NCBI RefSeq assembly: GCF_004354045.1
Contig: NZ_SMRT01000026.1
Location: forward strand, 1-63,462
DNA: 63,462 nucleotides
Reading direction: 5' to 3'
Source: Paenibacillus piri
Lineage (GTDB): Bacteria > Bacillota > Bacilli > Paenibacillales > NBRC-103111
The position numbers were made by a program, and so were the translations under genes. Shown here piece after piece: positions 52,071 through 60,101 of this stretch (within the stretch, counting starts at the first letter, position 1; each line of letters opens with the position of its first letter). The notes below the pieces were generated by a model, which saw only the letters and a list, made by a program, of their open reading frames with translations, was not told the DNA's origin and made no database searches.

Positions 52071-53360
52071 TCATTCCAGCCTGAGCAGCTTGCATAATGC
52101 AGGCGAAATCGACTGGGAACGGCACTGGTCCAGCAGCTCCTCGGGGAAGTACAAATGGTATTTGCCCATATGGATGCCGCTGATCGACCTGACGATTTCC
52201 GATTTGCGGGATATTTCCGTCAGCGTATCCTTGTTGTCGAGCAGCAGGATCGGCAGCTTCTCGTCATGTTCGCCGGGACGGTACACATCATACGAAAGAT
52301 CGGAAGGAAAATCAATCTCGAGATAATACTCGGGGTCGATGCCGAAGCTGCGCATCATCTCGCGGAGCTGATCGATAAGCGGTGTCTCGATCCGTTCCAG
52401 CATCACGTATTTCAAGAGACAGCGGTTCAAAAACCGCGAGCACAGGTCCGACAAGACCGGGTCGCGCTCGTACGACCACTGCATCAGAGCCGTCTGCATC
52501 AGCGCTTCATCCAGCATATGATATTCTTGCACCGTCAGCGTTTGTCGAAACAAGCTGGGCAGCGGCGGCAGCATAAAGGAGAACGTATAGCCTTCCTCGT
52601 GCAATTGCTTGGCTCGCTGGAATATTTTATGCAAAACAATTTCGGCACTGCGGGTTACCGGGTGAAAGTACACCTGCCAATACATTTGGTAGCGTGACAT
52701 CAAATAATCTTCTACGGCATGCATACCGCTTTCTTTCAAGACGATATGTCCTTGGAAAGGCCGTATGACGCGCAGAATCCGTTCCAGATCGAACATGCCG
52801 TAATTGACACCGGTAAAATAAGCGTCACGCAGCAAATAATCCATCCGGTCGGCATCCAGCTGACTGGAAACGAGACTGACGACTATTTCTTTATGGTACG
52901 TTTTGGCAATGACTTCCGCAACCTGTTGAGGGAAGGTCGGCGATACCTCGCGGAGCACCCGGTTTACTTCCGTATCGCCCAGTACGATGCGGCAGGACCA
53001 GTCCTCGTGATGGGTTCCGAACGTTTTCTCAATTGAATGGGAAAACGGCCCGTGCCCGACGTCATGGAGCAGTGAGGCGCATAAACAAAGCAGTCTTTCC
53101 TCGCTAGGCCAATCGTCATACCGGTTACGCTCGAACTGCGAGATGATTTTCCGGGTAATTTCGTACACGCCAAGCGAATGGGAGAACCGGCTGTGCTCGG
53201 CGCCGTGAAAGGTCAAAAAGCAGGTGCCGAGCTGATGAATCCGGCGAAGCCGCTGAAATTCTTTCGTGTTAATCAGGTCCCAAATCGTTCGATCCTGAAC
53301 ATAAATGTACTTGTGAACCGGATCCTTGAATACTTTTTCTTCTCTTAAGGGAAGTGTCAT
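52071..53360 (-). CDS. HD-domain nucleotide hydrolase (YwfO-like, SAMHD1-type)
   Basis: The 429-residue HD superfamily protein has H-HD-D ligands: HSRFSHSLG, LLHDVGHGPFSHSIE and LDADRMDYLLRD. It resembles dNTP triphosphohydrolases such as B. subtilis YwfO. AAGGAGGTAGC precedes the ATG. It is divergent from abrB, and the shared promoter region has several Spo0A boxes. B. subtilis keeps ywfO elsewhere. Confidence 0.9.
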   Translation of the reverse strand: MTLPLREEKVFKDPVHKYIYVQDRTIWDLINTKEFQRLRRIHQLGTCFLTFHGAEHSRFSHSLGVYEITRKIISQFERNRYDDWPSEERLLCLCASLLHDVGHGPFSHSIEKTFGTHHEDWSCRIVLGDTEVNRVLREVSPTFPQQVAEVIAKTYHKEIVVSLVSSQLDADRMDYLLRDAYFTGVNYGMFDLERILRVIRPFQGHIVLKESGMHAVEDYLMSRYQMYWQVYFHPVTRSAEIVLHKIFQRAKQLHEEGYTFSFMLPPLPSLFRQTLTVQEYHMLDEALMQTALMQWSYERDPVLSDLCSRFLNRCLLKYVMLERIETPLIDQLREMMRSFGIDPEYYLEIDFPSDLSYDVYRPGEHDEKLPILLLDNKDTLTEISRKSEIVRSISGIHMGKYHLYFPEELLDQCRSQSISPALCKLLRLE

Positions 53361-53386
53361 AAGGGCTACCTCCTTGTACGATTATT

Positions 53387-53461
53387 TTTTCGACAAAGCA
53401 CTTCGCAATTAGGCGATATTTGTCGAAAAATGTCATGAAAATCTTCCAAATTCGACTTTTT
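53387..53461. promoter_or_regulatory. Spo0A box cluster upstream of the HD hydrolase
   Basis: TTTTCGACAAA (53387-53397) and TTTGTCGAAAAA (53419-53430) are perfect and inverted Spo0A boxes; AAAAGTCGAATTT (minus strand, 53461-53449) is a near-match. Together with the abrB leader box they fill this divergent region. Confidence 0.7.
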
Positions 53462-53628
53462 CAGAGCTTACAATAATTAGCTTTATATCAAAAGTTTACT
53501 AGAAAAACCTCCGAATTGGATGCATTGGGTTTGCATTTTTGTGAAGGATTTCCTTAATTTATAATAAAATTTTCATAAAATCGCCTTCTCTCTTCCATAT
53601 TTTGAAAAATAAATTAGTAAATAGCAGG

Positions 53629-53657
53629 TTGACTATTATGGGAATGGTTGGTATCAT
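53629..53657 (+). promoter_or_regulatory. abrB promoter (SigA)
   Basis: TTGACT (53629-53634), 17 bp, TATCAT (53652-53657). Confidence 0.8.
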
Positions 53658-53672
53658 AAGAAATAAGAATTA

Positions 53673-53680
53673 TGTCGAAA
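53673..53680 (+). promoter_or_regulatory. Spo0A box in the abrB leader
   Basis: TGTCGAAA lies about 20 bp behind the abrB -10. Spo0A~P represses abrB in B. subtilis from such downstream boxes. Confidence 0.75.
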
Positions 53681-53716
53681 CATGGCGATTTATTTTCCGA
53701 GAGGGGACTTATTATC

Positions 53717-53971
53717 ATGATGAAATCTACCGGTATTGTTAGAAAGGTCGATGAATTGGGTCGCGTTGTTATTCCGATCGAGCTTCGCCGTACATTGGGT
53801 ATTGGCGAGAAGGACGCTTTGGAAATTTATGTGGACGGCGAACGGATCATGCTGAAGAAATATGAGCCGGCTTGTATCTTCTGCGGCAATGCCGAGAACG
53901 TTTCGTATTTTAAGGGAAAAATTGTTTGCCATGAATGTTTATCAGAAATGCCAATACCTGTGACAAAATAA
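53717..53971 (+). CDS. abrB: AbrB-family transition-state regulator with zinc-ribbon-like C-terminus
   Basis: The N-terminus (KSTGIVRKVDELGRVVIPIEL...LGIGEKDALEIYVDGE) is the AbrB DNA-binding swapped hairpin, nearly identical to B. subtilis AbrB. The 84-residue protein ends in four cysteines, C53-x2-C56 and C71-x2-C74, instead of the usual AbrB multimer domain. Start ATG at 53717 with GAGGGG 10 nt ahead; the frame is open to 53672. It stands alone on the plus strand, divergent from the HD gene. Confidence 0.93.
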   Translation: MMKSTGIVRKVDELGRVVIPIELRRTLGIGEKDALEIYVDGERIMLKKYEPACIFCGNAENVSYFKGKIVCHECLSEMPIPVTK

Positions 53972-54042
53972 GAAAAATAGGTTATAATAAGGATAGCAAT
54001 TCTTACTTAGGTAATTCTAACCTTTTTCATATCTCCTCTATG

Positions 54043-54083
54043 TCCCTGATTAGCAGAGCTTCTGCCAATTGGGGATTTTTTTT
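54043..54083 (+). terminator. Terminator after abrB
   Basis: TCCCTGATTAGCAG and CTGCCAATTGGGGA pair with a few G-U pairs, then eight T. Confidence 0.85.
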
Positions 54084-54220
54084 GAACGGCTGCCGCGGGA
54101 GCGAGAGCATTTCCGGCTGAAAGAGCGGGGGCTGCTCTCTCCTCTTTCCACTCCTTACGACTGTTAGGCTTGCACACTATATAATAGAAGAAAGACGTTT
54201 AATCAGCCCGTTCCAACGGT

Positions 54221-54237
54221 CGAAATTATTAATTTCG
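54221..54237. repeat. Short perfect inverted repeat next to rsmI
   Basis: CGAAATTA-T-TAATTTCG in the gap between the abrB terminator and the rsmI stop. It has no T run and its role is unknown. Confidence 0.5.
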
Positions 54238-54248
54238 CGGATGTTTTC

Positions 54249-55121
54249 CTATTTATGTAAGTAATTATACAGCTCGCGCTTCGGGATTCGACGATCGGTC
54301 GCGGCGCGTTTGATCGACTCTTTGCGGTCAAGCCCTTGAGCTTCATAATGCTCGACATGCTCCTCCGGACTGAATGCTTCCCACCAGTCTGCGGCTGCCG
54401 TCTGCTCGGCGGCCGTTACTCCTTCTACAACGATACAGTATTCGCCCTGCGGCGGCTGTTCCTTCAACAGCTCACTGCATTCCTTAACCGTCCCTCTGAC
54501 CGCCTCTTCATATTTCTTCGTCAGCTCGCGAATTAAACAGATGCGCCGCTCCGGATTCCACGTCTCGAGCATCGCTTCCAGCGTCTTTTCAATCCTATGA
54601 GGCGACTCATAGAAGATCAGCGTGTCCTTAACATGCTGCAGCGATCGGAGCTCCTCCAGCAGCGGCTTCCTGTCCCGGGGCAAAAAGCCGAGGAACGTGA
54701 ATCGGTCTGTCGGCAGGCCGGATATGATCAGGGCCGATAGAGCGGCATTGGCGCCCGGAATCGGTATAACGTCCACCCCTGCCTCCACCGCCTGCCTAAC
54801 GAGATCGGCGCCGGGGTCGCAGATCGCCGGCAAGCCGGCGTCGCTGACCAGCGCTATCGATTCGCCCGCCATCATCAGCCGGATTAATTCGGGTCCGCTG
54901 GCCTGTTTATTATGTTCATGATAGCTGACCAGCCGGGTCGATATGTCATAATGGGTGAGCAGCTTTCGCGTTTGCCTCGTATCCTCGGCCGCGATCAGCT
55001 GCACCTCCTTCAACACCCGGATCGCCCGGAAGGTGATGTCTTCCAAATTGCCGATCGGCGTACCGACCAAATACAGCTTGCCTTTCCCGTTGTCGTTTTG
55101 GTAGCTTTTTTGAATATTCAC
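54249..55121 (-). CDS. rsmI: 16S rRNA 2'-O-ribose C1402 methyltransferase
   Basis: SAM methylase of the tetrapyrrole-methylase fold modifying 16S C1402. The start GTG at 55121 with GAGG 8 nt ahead gives 290 residues; the frame is open to 55196. Key motifs are YLVGTPIGNL, AAEDTRQTRKLL, LVSDAGLPAICDPG and IPIPGANAAL. Its B. subtilis equivalent YabC has the same neighbours. Confidence 0.95.
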   Translation of the reverse strand: MNIQKSYQNDNGKGKLYLVGTPIGNLEDITFRAIRVLKEVQLIAAEDTRQTRKLLTHYDISTRLVSYHEHNKQASGPELIRLMMAGESIALVSDAGLPAICDPGADLVRQAVEAGVDVIPIPGANAALSALIISGLPTDRFTFLGFLPRDRKPLLEELRSLQHVKDTLIFYESPHRIEKTLEAMLETWNPERRICLIRELTKKYEEAVRGTVKECSELLKEQPPQGEYCIVVEGVTAAEQTAAADWWEAFSPEEHVEHYEAQGLDRKESIKRAATDRRIPKRELYNYLHK

Positions 55122-55134
55122 ACGCGTTCCCTCA

Positions 55135-55911
55135 TTATATAACGGGCGGTTGAATGAGCTCGGTCCGCTTGCCGTAATAAACGTCCAGCAGCTCATCGCA
55201 ATATTCCGTTTTATTTTTGTAAACGATTAAAGGCGGCAGTGTCCTCAGCTCCGGCTTGCCGTCCCTGAGCGCCTCGATTAAGACCATGTTCGCTTCCTCG
55301 CCGGCGCGCGGATGCACGTAGCGAATCCGTTTGGGCTCCAGTCTATATTCGCGCATCACGCAAAAAATTTCCACCAGCCGGCTCGGCCTGTGCACCATCG
55401 CGACGCGTCCGCCGCTCCGTACCAGCCTGGAGCTTGCTTTGACGACATCCTCCAGCGTACAGTGGACCTCGTGCCTCGCCGCAGCGACATGCTCGTTGAC
55501 ATTTTGCTCGCCGTTCGGCACCGGCAAATAGGGAGGGTTTACGGTAACCACATCGAAGACGCCATGACCCAATTGTTTATCCGCATGACGCAAATCTCCG
55601 TGCACGATTCGAACCTGCTGTTCCAGCTTATTGATGCGCACGTTGCGCTCCGCCATATCGGCCAGCCTGTCCTGTATTTCCACCCCGACAATCGAAGCTT
55701 TCGTCCTCGTTGTCAGGAGCAGCGGAATGACGCCGTTGCCGGTACACAGATCGACTACACGTCCCCTGGCGGTTGGCGGCACATAGCTGAACCGCCCCAA
55801 TAATACGGCGTCCAGCGAGAAGCTGAATACTTCGCCGCTCTGAATGATTTTAATGTTTTCCGTTAGCAAATCGTCCAGCCTTTCGCTGGCCTTCAAGTTA
55901 ACATTGTTCAT
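55135..55911 (-). CDS. tRNA1(Val) adenine-N6 methyltransferase-like protein (YabB/TrmN6)
   Basis: The 258-residue Rossmann methyltransferase has DLCTGNGVIPLLL, VGVEIQ and the N6-amino motif NPPY. Substrate is inferred from TrmN6 of E. coli. It precedes rsmI as yabB precedes yabC in B. subtilis, but the small yazA (GIY-YIG) gene that lies between them there is missing. Confidence 0.88.
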   Translation of the reverse strand: MNNVNLKASERLDDLLTENIKIIQSGEVFSFSLDAVLLGRFSYVPPTARGRVVDLCTGNGVIPLLLTTRTKASIVGVEIQDRLADMAERNVRINKLEQQVRIVHGDLRHADKQLGHGVFDVVTVNPPYLPVPNGEQNVNEHVAAARHEVHCTLEDVVKASSRLVRSGGRVAMVHRPSRLVEIFCVMREYRLEPKRIRYVHPRAGEEANMVLIEALRDGKPELRTLPPLIVYKNKTEYCDELLDVYYGKRTELIQPPVI

Positions 55912-55931
55912 ATACTAGTTTATCCTCTTTC

Positions 55932-56022
55932 CAGAATAAACGGCTTCGCGGTTTCTTACGAAATGAGCGCGTTTATCAAAGTTTGCGAAGCTAAGTATGA
56001 AATTTATACTTTCCATACAACC
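55932..56022. repeat. Intergenic repeat, copy C
   Basis: Third copy of the repeat found at 46045-46192, starting GAATAAACGGCTTCGCG and ending after TTTGCGAAGCTAAGTATGAAATTTATACTTTC. The centre TTTC-TTAC-GAAA replaces TCC-TTAA-GGA in copy B, so paired changes keep the hairpin. Confidence 0.7.
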
Positions 56023-56025
56023 CAA

Positions 56026-56059
56026 GAAAAAACCGCAGAGAAGTGTTCCTTCCCTACGG
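56026..56059 (-). terminator. Terminator after yabA
   Basis: On the minus strand CCGTAGGGAAG and CTTCTCTGCGG pair with two G-U, then TTTTTT. Confidence 0.85.
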
Positions 56060-56100
56060 CGTTTCCCCCATTCATAAGATTGAGATTCATCCACGTACCA

Positions 56101-56451
56101 TTATTTATTTAAAAATGACATGCAGAACAAGCAATCGCCTTCGGTCCGCAAATGTCCGTAATACACATTGCAAATGTGGAAGCCTTCATGGTACAGCCTC
56201 GCCAAATTGTCGTGGCCTTCGCCGGTTATTTCTTTTGCTTGCGCTGCTGTGATAGGAACGAGCGGCAGTTCAGCGTCTGCGTGATCGACATCCTTCAACA
56301 GCTTGCGCAGCTGCTGATTTTCGAGACTGAGTCTTTTATTTTCTTCCAAAAGCTCCTTGATATGCTGCTTCATCCGGCCTAACTCCGAATAAAGGGTCCC
56401 CATCTGCTCTTCCATTTGATCGATCTGCACAAAAACATCACGTTTATCCAC
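56101..56451 (-). CDS. yabA: Replication initiation control protein YabA
   Basis: Binds DnaA and DnaN to limit initiation. The 116-residue protein has an N-terminal coiled coil (about 8-53) and a zinc-binding C-terminus with H92, C94, C107 and C110. GTG start with GAGGTG ahead. It follows ricT as yaaT-yabA in B. subtilis. Confidence 0.95.
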   Translation of the reverse strand: MDKRDVFVQIDQMEEQMGTLYSELGRMKQHIKELLEENKRLSLENQQLRKLLKDVDHADAELPLVPITAAQAKEITGEGHDNLARLYHEGFHICNVYYGHLRTEGDCLFCMSFLNK

Positions 56452-56471
56452 ACTTTCACCTCAAAAAGAGC

Positions 56472-57281
56472 TTAATGCTGCGCCGCCGCCACCACATCGT
56501 CAAAGGAAAGCTCCATCACTTTACCCAGTTCGTAAATCTGCACTTTGGCCGTACGCTCGCCAATATTCAAGGAAACGACACGACCGTTGCCTAATGAAGT
56601 GATGACATCGCTGCCAACCCGCGGCACATCTTCTTTGGCGCTTTCATAATTATCGTGCTCATATTTCAAGCAGCACATCAACCGGCCGCAAAGCCCGGAA
56701 ATTTTCGTAGGATTCAAGGATAAATTTTGATCCTTGGCCATTTTGATCGAGACCGGTTCAAAATCGCCTAAAAACGAAGAGCAGCATAAAATCCGGCCGC
56801 ATGGACCAATGCCTCCAAGCATTTTGGCTTCGTCGCGAACGCCGATCTGCCTTAGTTCAATCCGTGTGCGGAACACGCCCGCCAAATCTTTTACAAGCTC
56901 CCGGAAATCGACCCTTCCTTCAGCCGTAAAATAAAAAATTATTTTATTGCGGTCAAATGTATACTCAACATCCACCAGCTTCATTTTTAGCTGATGGTCT
57001 CTTATTTTATCCTGACATAAAGCAAAAGCGTTCCTGGCCGCCGATTTATTGTCTTCTACAAGCTGAGCATCCGTCTGGTCGGCGATCCGGATCACTTTCT
57101 TCAAAGGCAGCACGACATCGGATTCCTGCACCGTTCGTTTCCCGATCACCACTTTACCGTATTCGATGCCGCGAGCCGTCTCGACGATGACTGAACTTTC
57201 TTTGTCCACCGGCAAATCGATAGGATCAAAATAATAAATTTTGCCCGCTTTTTTGAAGCGAACACCAACAACCGAGTACAT
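56472..57281 (-). CDS. ricT: RicT/YaaT (PSP1-domain) regulator
   Basis: In B. subtilis RicT joins RicA and RicF as a complex binding an Fe-S cluster and aiding mRNA maturation and Spo0A phosphorelay. The 269-residue PSP1 protein has six conserved cysteines in GPCGRILCCSSF and GLCGRLMCCLKYEHD. AAGGGGGTG precedes the ATG. It follows holB. Confidence 0.95.
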   Translation of the reverse strand: MYSVVGVRFKKAGKIYYFDPIDLPVDKESSVIVETARGIEYGKVVIGKRTVQESDVVLPLKKVIRIADQTDAQLVEDNKSAARNAFALCQDKIRDHQLKMKLVDVEYTFDRNKIIFYFTAEGRVDFRELVKDLAGVFRTRIELRQIGVRDEAKMLGGIGPCGRILCCSSFLGDFEPVSIKMAKDQNLSLNPTKISGLCGRLMCCLKYEHDNYESAKEDVPRVGSDVITSLGNGRVVSLNIGERTAKVQIYELGKVMELSFDDVVAAAQH

Positions 57282-57282
57282 G

Positions 57283-58260
57283 TTACACCCCCTTCAGTTG
57301 CATCAACATTTTCTCGAGCACGAGCTGCGGGTTAGCATGGAAGCGAAGTCTTTTTTTCAGTTCAATCGCTTGATCCAGGCAGTGAACCCAATGCTTCATA
57401 TCATAAGACAGGGACTGCCCTGCCATCCAATCGGATTGATCTGCGTAAACCAGGTCGTTCCGGTCTCCGAGATTTAACCGTACCATATCTTTGAGCCATA
57501 AGATCAGCATGTCCATAAACATAGGGAGTTGATCCGACAGCTCCGATTTCGCCAGCTTCTGCTGCGCTGTCAGCATGGCCGCAGGCAAACGGGTCAAGCT
57601 CTCCTTCGTCAATTGTATCACTAGATTTCTGATTTCTGCAAACCCATTTCCTTGAATAAGCTCCCGCGCGGCAGCCGTTCCCGCCGCCAGCCGCACCGCA
57701 GGCTGGATAAGGACGGAAGGATGGCCTTCCGCCTGCAGTGCAGCGACCATCGTTTGACGGCTGAGCGGGGCAAACGGGACCCATTGCGCCCGTGACCGGA
57801 TCGTCGGCAGGAGTGCTTGTCCGTTATCCGTAATCAACACGGCTACGACGCGCGAGGTCGGTTCCTCCAAAAATTTCAGCAGGCTGTTCGCCGCCTGCAC
57901 CGTCATTTTATCGGCATCCTCGAGCACATACATCTTCAGTCCCGACGAGCCGGCACGGTAAGAGAATTGCTTTTGCAGCTCGCGGATTTGCTCTATTTTG
58001 ATCGAGGCGCCGTCAGGCTTTACCCAGTGCAGATCCGGATGGTTGCCATGCTCGACCTTACGGCAGTCCAGGCATTCGCCGCAAGCGTCGTCAGGCAGCA
58101 CCTGGCAGTACAGCGCCTGGGCAAAGGCGAGCGCCACCTGTCTCCGCCCCGTGCCCGCCGGTCCCGTAAATATATAAGCGTGCGACACTTTGTCGGTACG
58201 CAGACTGTTTTGTAATATACGTTTGACACGATCTTGTCCTGGGATGGATTGAAAAGACAT
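57283..58260 (-). CDS. holB: DNA polymerase III delta' subunit
   Basis: Clamp-loader subunit. The 325-residue protein has the degenerate Walker A GPAGTGRRQ, a zinc module CGECLDC, and LLKFLEEP and TIRSRAQ near the arginine finger. Delta' does not need ATP binding. It precedes yaaR. No strong ribosome site stands near the ATG; AAAGGA is about 14 nt away. Confidence 0.93.
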   Translation of the reverse strand: MSFQSIPGQDRVKRILQNSLRTDKVSHAYIFTGPAGTGRRQVALAFAQALYCQVLPDDACGECLDCRKVEHGNHPDLHWVKPDGASIKIEQIRELQKQFSYRAGSSGLKMYVLEDADKMTVQAANSLLKFLEEPTSRVVAVLITDNGQALLPTIRSRAQWVPFAPLSRQTMVAALQAEGHPSVLIQPAVRLAAGTAAARELIQGNGFAEIRNLVIQLTKESLTRLPAAMLTAQQKLAKSELSDQLPMFMDMLILWLKDMVRLNLGDRNDLVYADQSDWMAGQSLSYDMKHWVHCLDQAIELKKRLRFHANPQLVLEKMLMQLKGV

Positions 58261-58340
58261 TTCAGGTCAGTTGAATCCTTTCCTAAATTATATAGAAGAA
58301 CACGTTTATATAGAAGAAATGCGATTCGCACGTTCATGGA

Positions 58341-58799
58341 TTAAAAAGCAAGATTGATCAGCATACCCCGGATCTCGCCGATTTTATGCAGCAGGTCAAT
58401 GCGTCCCTGCTCATACTGGAGCATATCGTCCGCCATCGTAAGCAGCTGCTTATCGATTTCCTCGAGCAGCTTATAGCGCTTGGCGCGCCCGCGTCGATCC
58501 CATCCCCGTGTATCGCGAAGCTGAACACCGCGGCGTGCGGTTTCCTCCAGAAACTGCTTGACGAGCAGCTTATATTGGCGAAGCTCCCGCACCGTCATCG
58601 ATTTGGCGAGCCTGTCGCCCTGCATGCTGATCTGCTGCAATATGCGCTGCAGCTGCTCCTCTGACGCCCTTTCGTCCTGCTGCTGCATCATATCGGAAAA
58701 CGATTTGCTCTGCAGCTGCTGGGACGATGCATGCTCGTTGCGCTGAATCTCTTTACCGAAAGGGCGCCAGCCCGGATTTATTTTCACGCTGTAGTCCAA
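58341..58799 (-). CDS. YaaR family protein (DUF327)
   Basis: The 152-residue protein is mostly helical and charged, with coiled-coil segments (about 42-60 and 110-140). Its function is unknown, though the location between darA and holB is conserved. The start is a TTG at 58799 close behind AGGAG, or GTG four codons later; not settled. Confidence 0.82.
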   Translation of the reverse strand: MDYSVKINPGWRPFGKEIQRNEHASSQQLQSKSFSDMMQQQDERASEEQLQRILQQISMQGDRLAKSMTVRELRQYKLLVKQFLEETARRGVQLRDTRGWDRRGRAKRYKLLEEIDKQLLTMADDMLQYEQGRIDLLHKIGEIRGMLINLAF

Positions 58800-58805
58800 C
58801 CTCTC

Positions 58806-59135
58806 CTAGAAATGCTCGAATCGTTCGACGGGAAGCACGAATACCGCCGCCCCGCCAACCTGTACCTCTACCGGGAACGGGATATAGGAATCCGTCGTAC
58901 CGCCCATCGGTGATACCGGTGTGACCATTTGCTCACGAATTTTGCAATTCGCTTTAATTACCTGCATGACTTCGCTAATCCGCTCGTCTTCGATCCCGAT
59001 CATAAAGGTTGTATTGCCGGCCCGCAGAAAACCGCCGGTACTCGCCAATTTCGTTGCCCGAAATCCTTCCTTGATCAAAGCGTTCGAGAGACGGTTGCTA
59101 TCTTTGTCCTGTACAACGGCAACAACTAATTTCAT
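58806..59135 (-). CDS. darA: PII-like c-di-AMP receptor DarA (YaaQ)
   Basis: A small PII-like signal protein (109 residues, the B. subtilis length) that binds c-di-AMP. It keeps MKLVVAVVQDKDSNRL, ALIKEGFRATKLASTGGFLRAGNTTFMIG and the long B-loop-like PMGGTTDSY. The ATG at 59135 stands 8 nt after AAGGAGG; a GTG one codon upstream is less likely. It pairs with the c-di-AMP riboswitch in this window. Confidence 0.94.
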   Translation of the reverse strand: MKLVVAVVQDKDSNRLSNALIKEGFRATKLASTGGFLRAGNTTFMIGIEDERISEVMQVIKANCKIREQMVTPVSPMGGTTDSYIPFPVEVQVGGAAVFVLPVERFEHF

Positions 59136-59138
59136 CAC

Positions 59139-59441
59139 ATTGCCCTCCTTTTCGTTATTGAAACGATTTCCCGGATCACGGCTGAGTGACTTACCGCCAT
59201 CTGGCCGCGTATGACGACTCCTAGGCAGTGTTTTTCCTCCAGTAGTATATAATTTGACACGGATATGCCTAATTCCTGCTTTTTGGGGAGAAGCGGGTCT
59301 TAAAGAACTGCCGGCTTTTCATAAATAAGAGGCCGATTACGCTGAGCACGCCGCTTTTGTGAACCGGGTACTACACCAGTATATGTCGACAATGCCGCCC
59401 AGGTTCGCATTTCGTTTAGACAAACCGCGCTGCTGCCTGCC
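59139..59441. other. Gap between tmk and darA
   Basis: About 300 bp. TATACT at 59251-59246 on the minus strand with a poor TTAGGC -35 at 17 bp is a possible darA promoter. No gene or clear tmk terminator is visible. Confidence 0.4.
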
Positions 59442-60083
59442 TTACCCGTTGTTTCGCGCCAGAAAGCGATCCAATGCCTGCTTTACCTGCTCAAAAACAT
59501 CATCCTGTCCCTGGTTGGCGTCAATGGTCACGATCCGGTCCGGAAACATTTCCCTGATCAGCAAATAGCCTTCGCGGACCTTTTCATGAAACGCCATCGA
59601 TTCCAGATCAAGACGATTGATTTCTCTGTCGCCATGCGCATGGATACGGCTCAAGCCCACTTCCGGCAGTACATCCAAATAAATCGTTAAATCCGGCAGC
59701 ACATGATCGATCGCAAAGCTGTTAATCGCCATGACCTCCTGGATGCCAAGCCCTCTGGCGTGCCCCTGGTACGCCAAACTGCTGTCGATAAATCGGTCGC
59801 AGATCAATACGTGCCCTTCTTCCAAAGAGGGGATAATTTTTTCGACAAGATGCTGTCTGCGCGCCGCGGCATATAATAGCGCTTCGGTGCGTCCGTCCAT
59901 CTTCGTATTTTGTTTATCGAGAATGACGGATCTGATTTGTTCGGCAATCTCGATGCCTCCCGGCTCACGGGAGACGGTCACCTTATGACCCAATGCTGCC
60001 AAATATTCGCCGGCACGCGATATAACCGATGACTTGCCAGCTCCTTCCCCACCCTCTACAGTCAAAAAATAACCTTTATGCAT
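59442..60083 (-). CDS. tmk: Thymidylate kinase
   Basis: Phosphorylates dTMP to dTDP. The 213-residue protein has P-loop GGEGAGKSS, DR motif DRFIDSSLAYQG and the lid segment. It follows the yaaO-like gene with an 18-bp gap, as yaaO-tmk in B. subtilis. Confidence 0.97.
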   Translation of the reverse strand: MHKGYFLTVEGGEGAGKSSVISRAGEYLAALGHKVTVSREPGGIEIAEQIRSVILDKQNTKMDGRTEALLYAAARRQHLVEKIIPSLEEGHVLICDRFIDSSLAYQGHARGLGIQEVMAINSFAIDHVLPDLTIYLDVLPEVGLSRIHAHGDREINRLDLESMAFHEKVREGYLLIREMFPDRIVTIDANQGQDDVFEQVKQALDRFLARNNG

Positions 60084-60101
60084 CGTCCGATTTTCCCCAA
60101 T

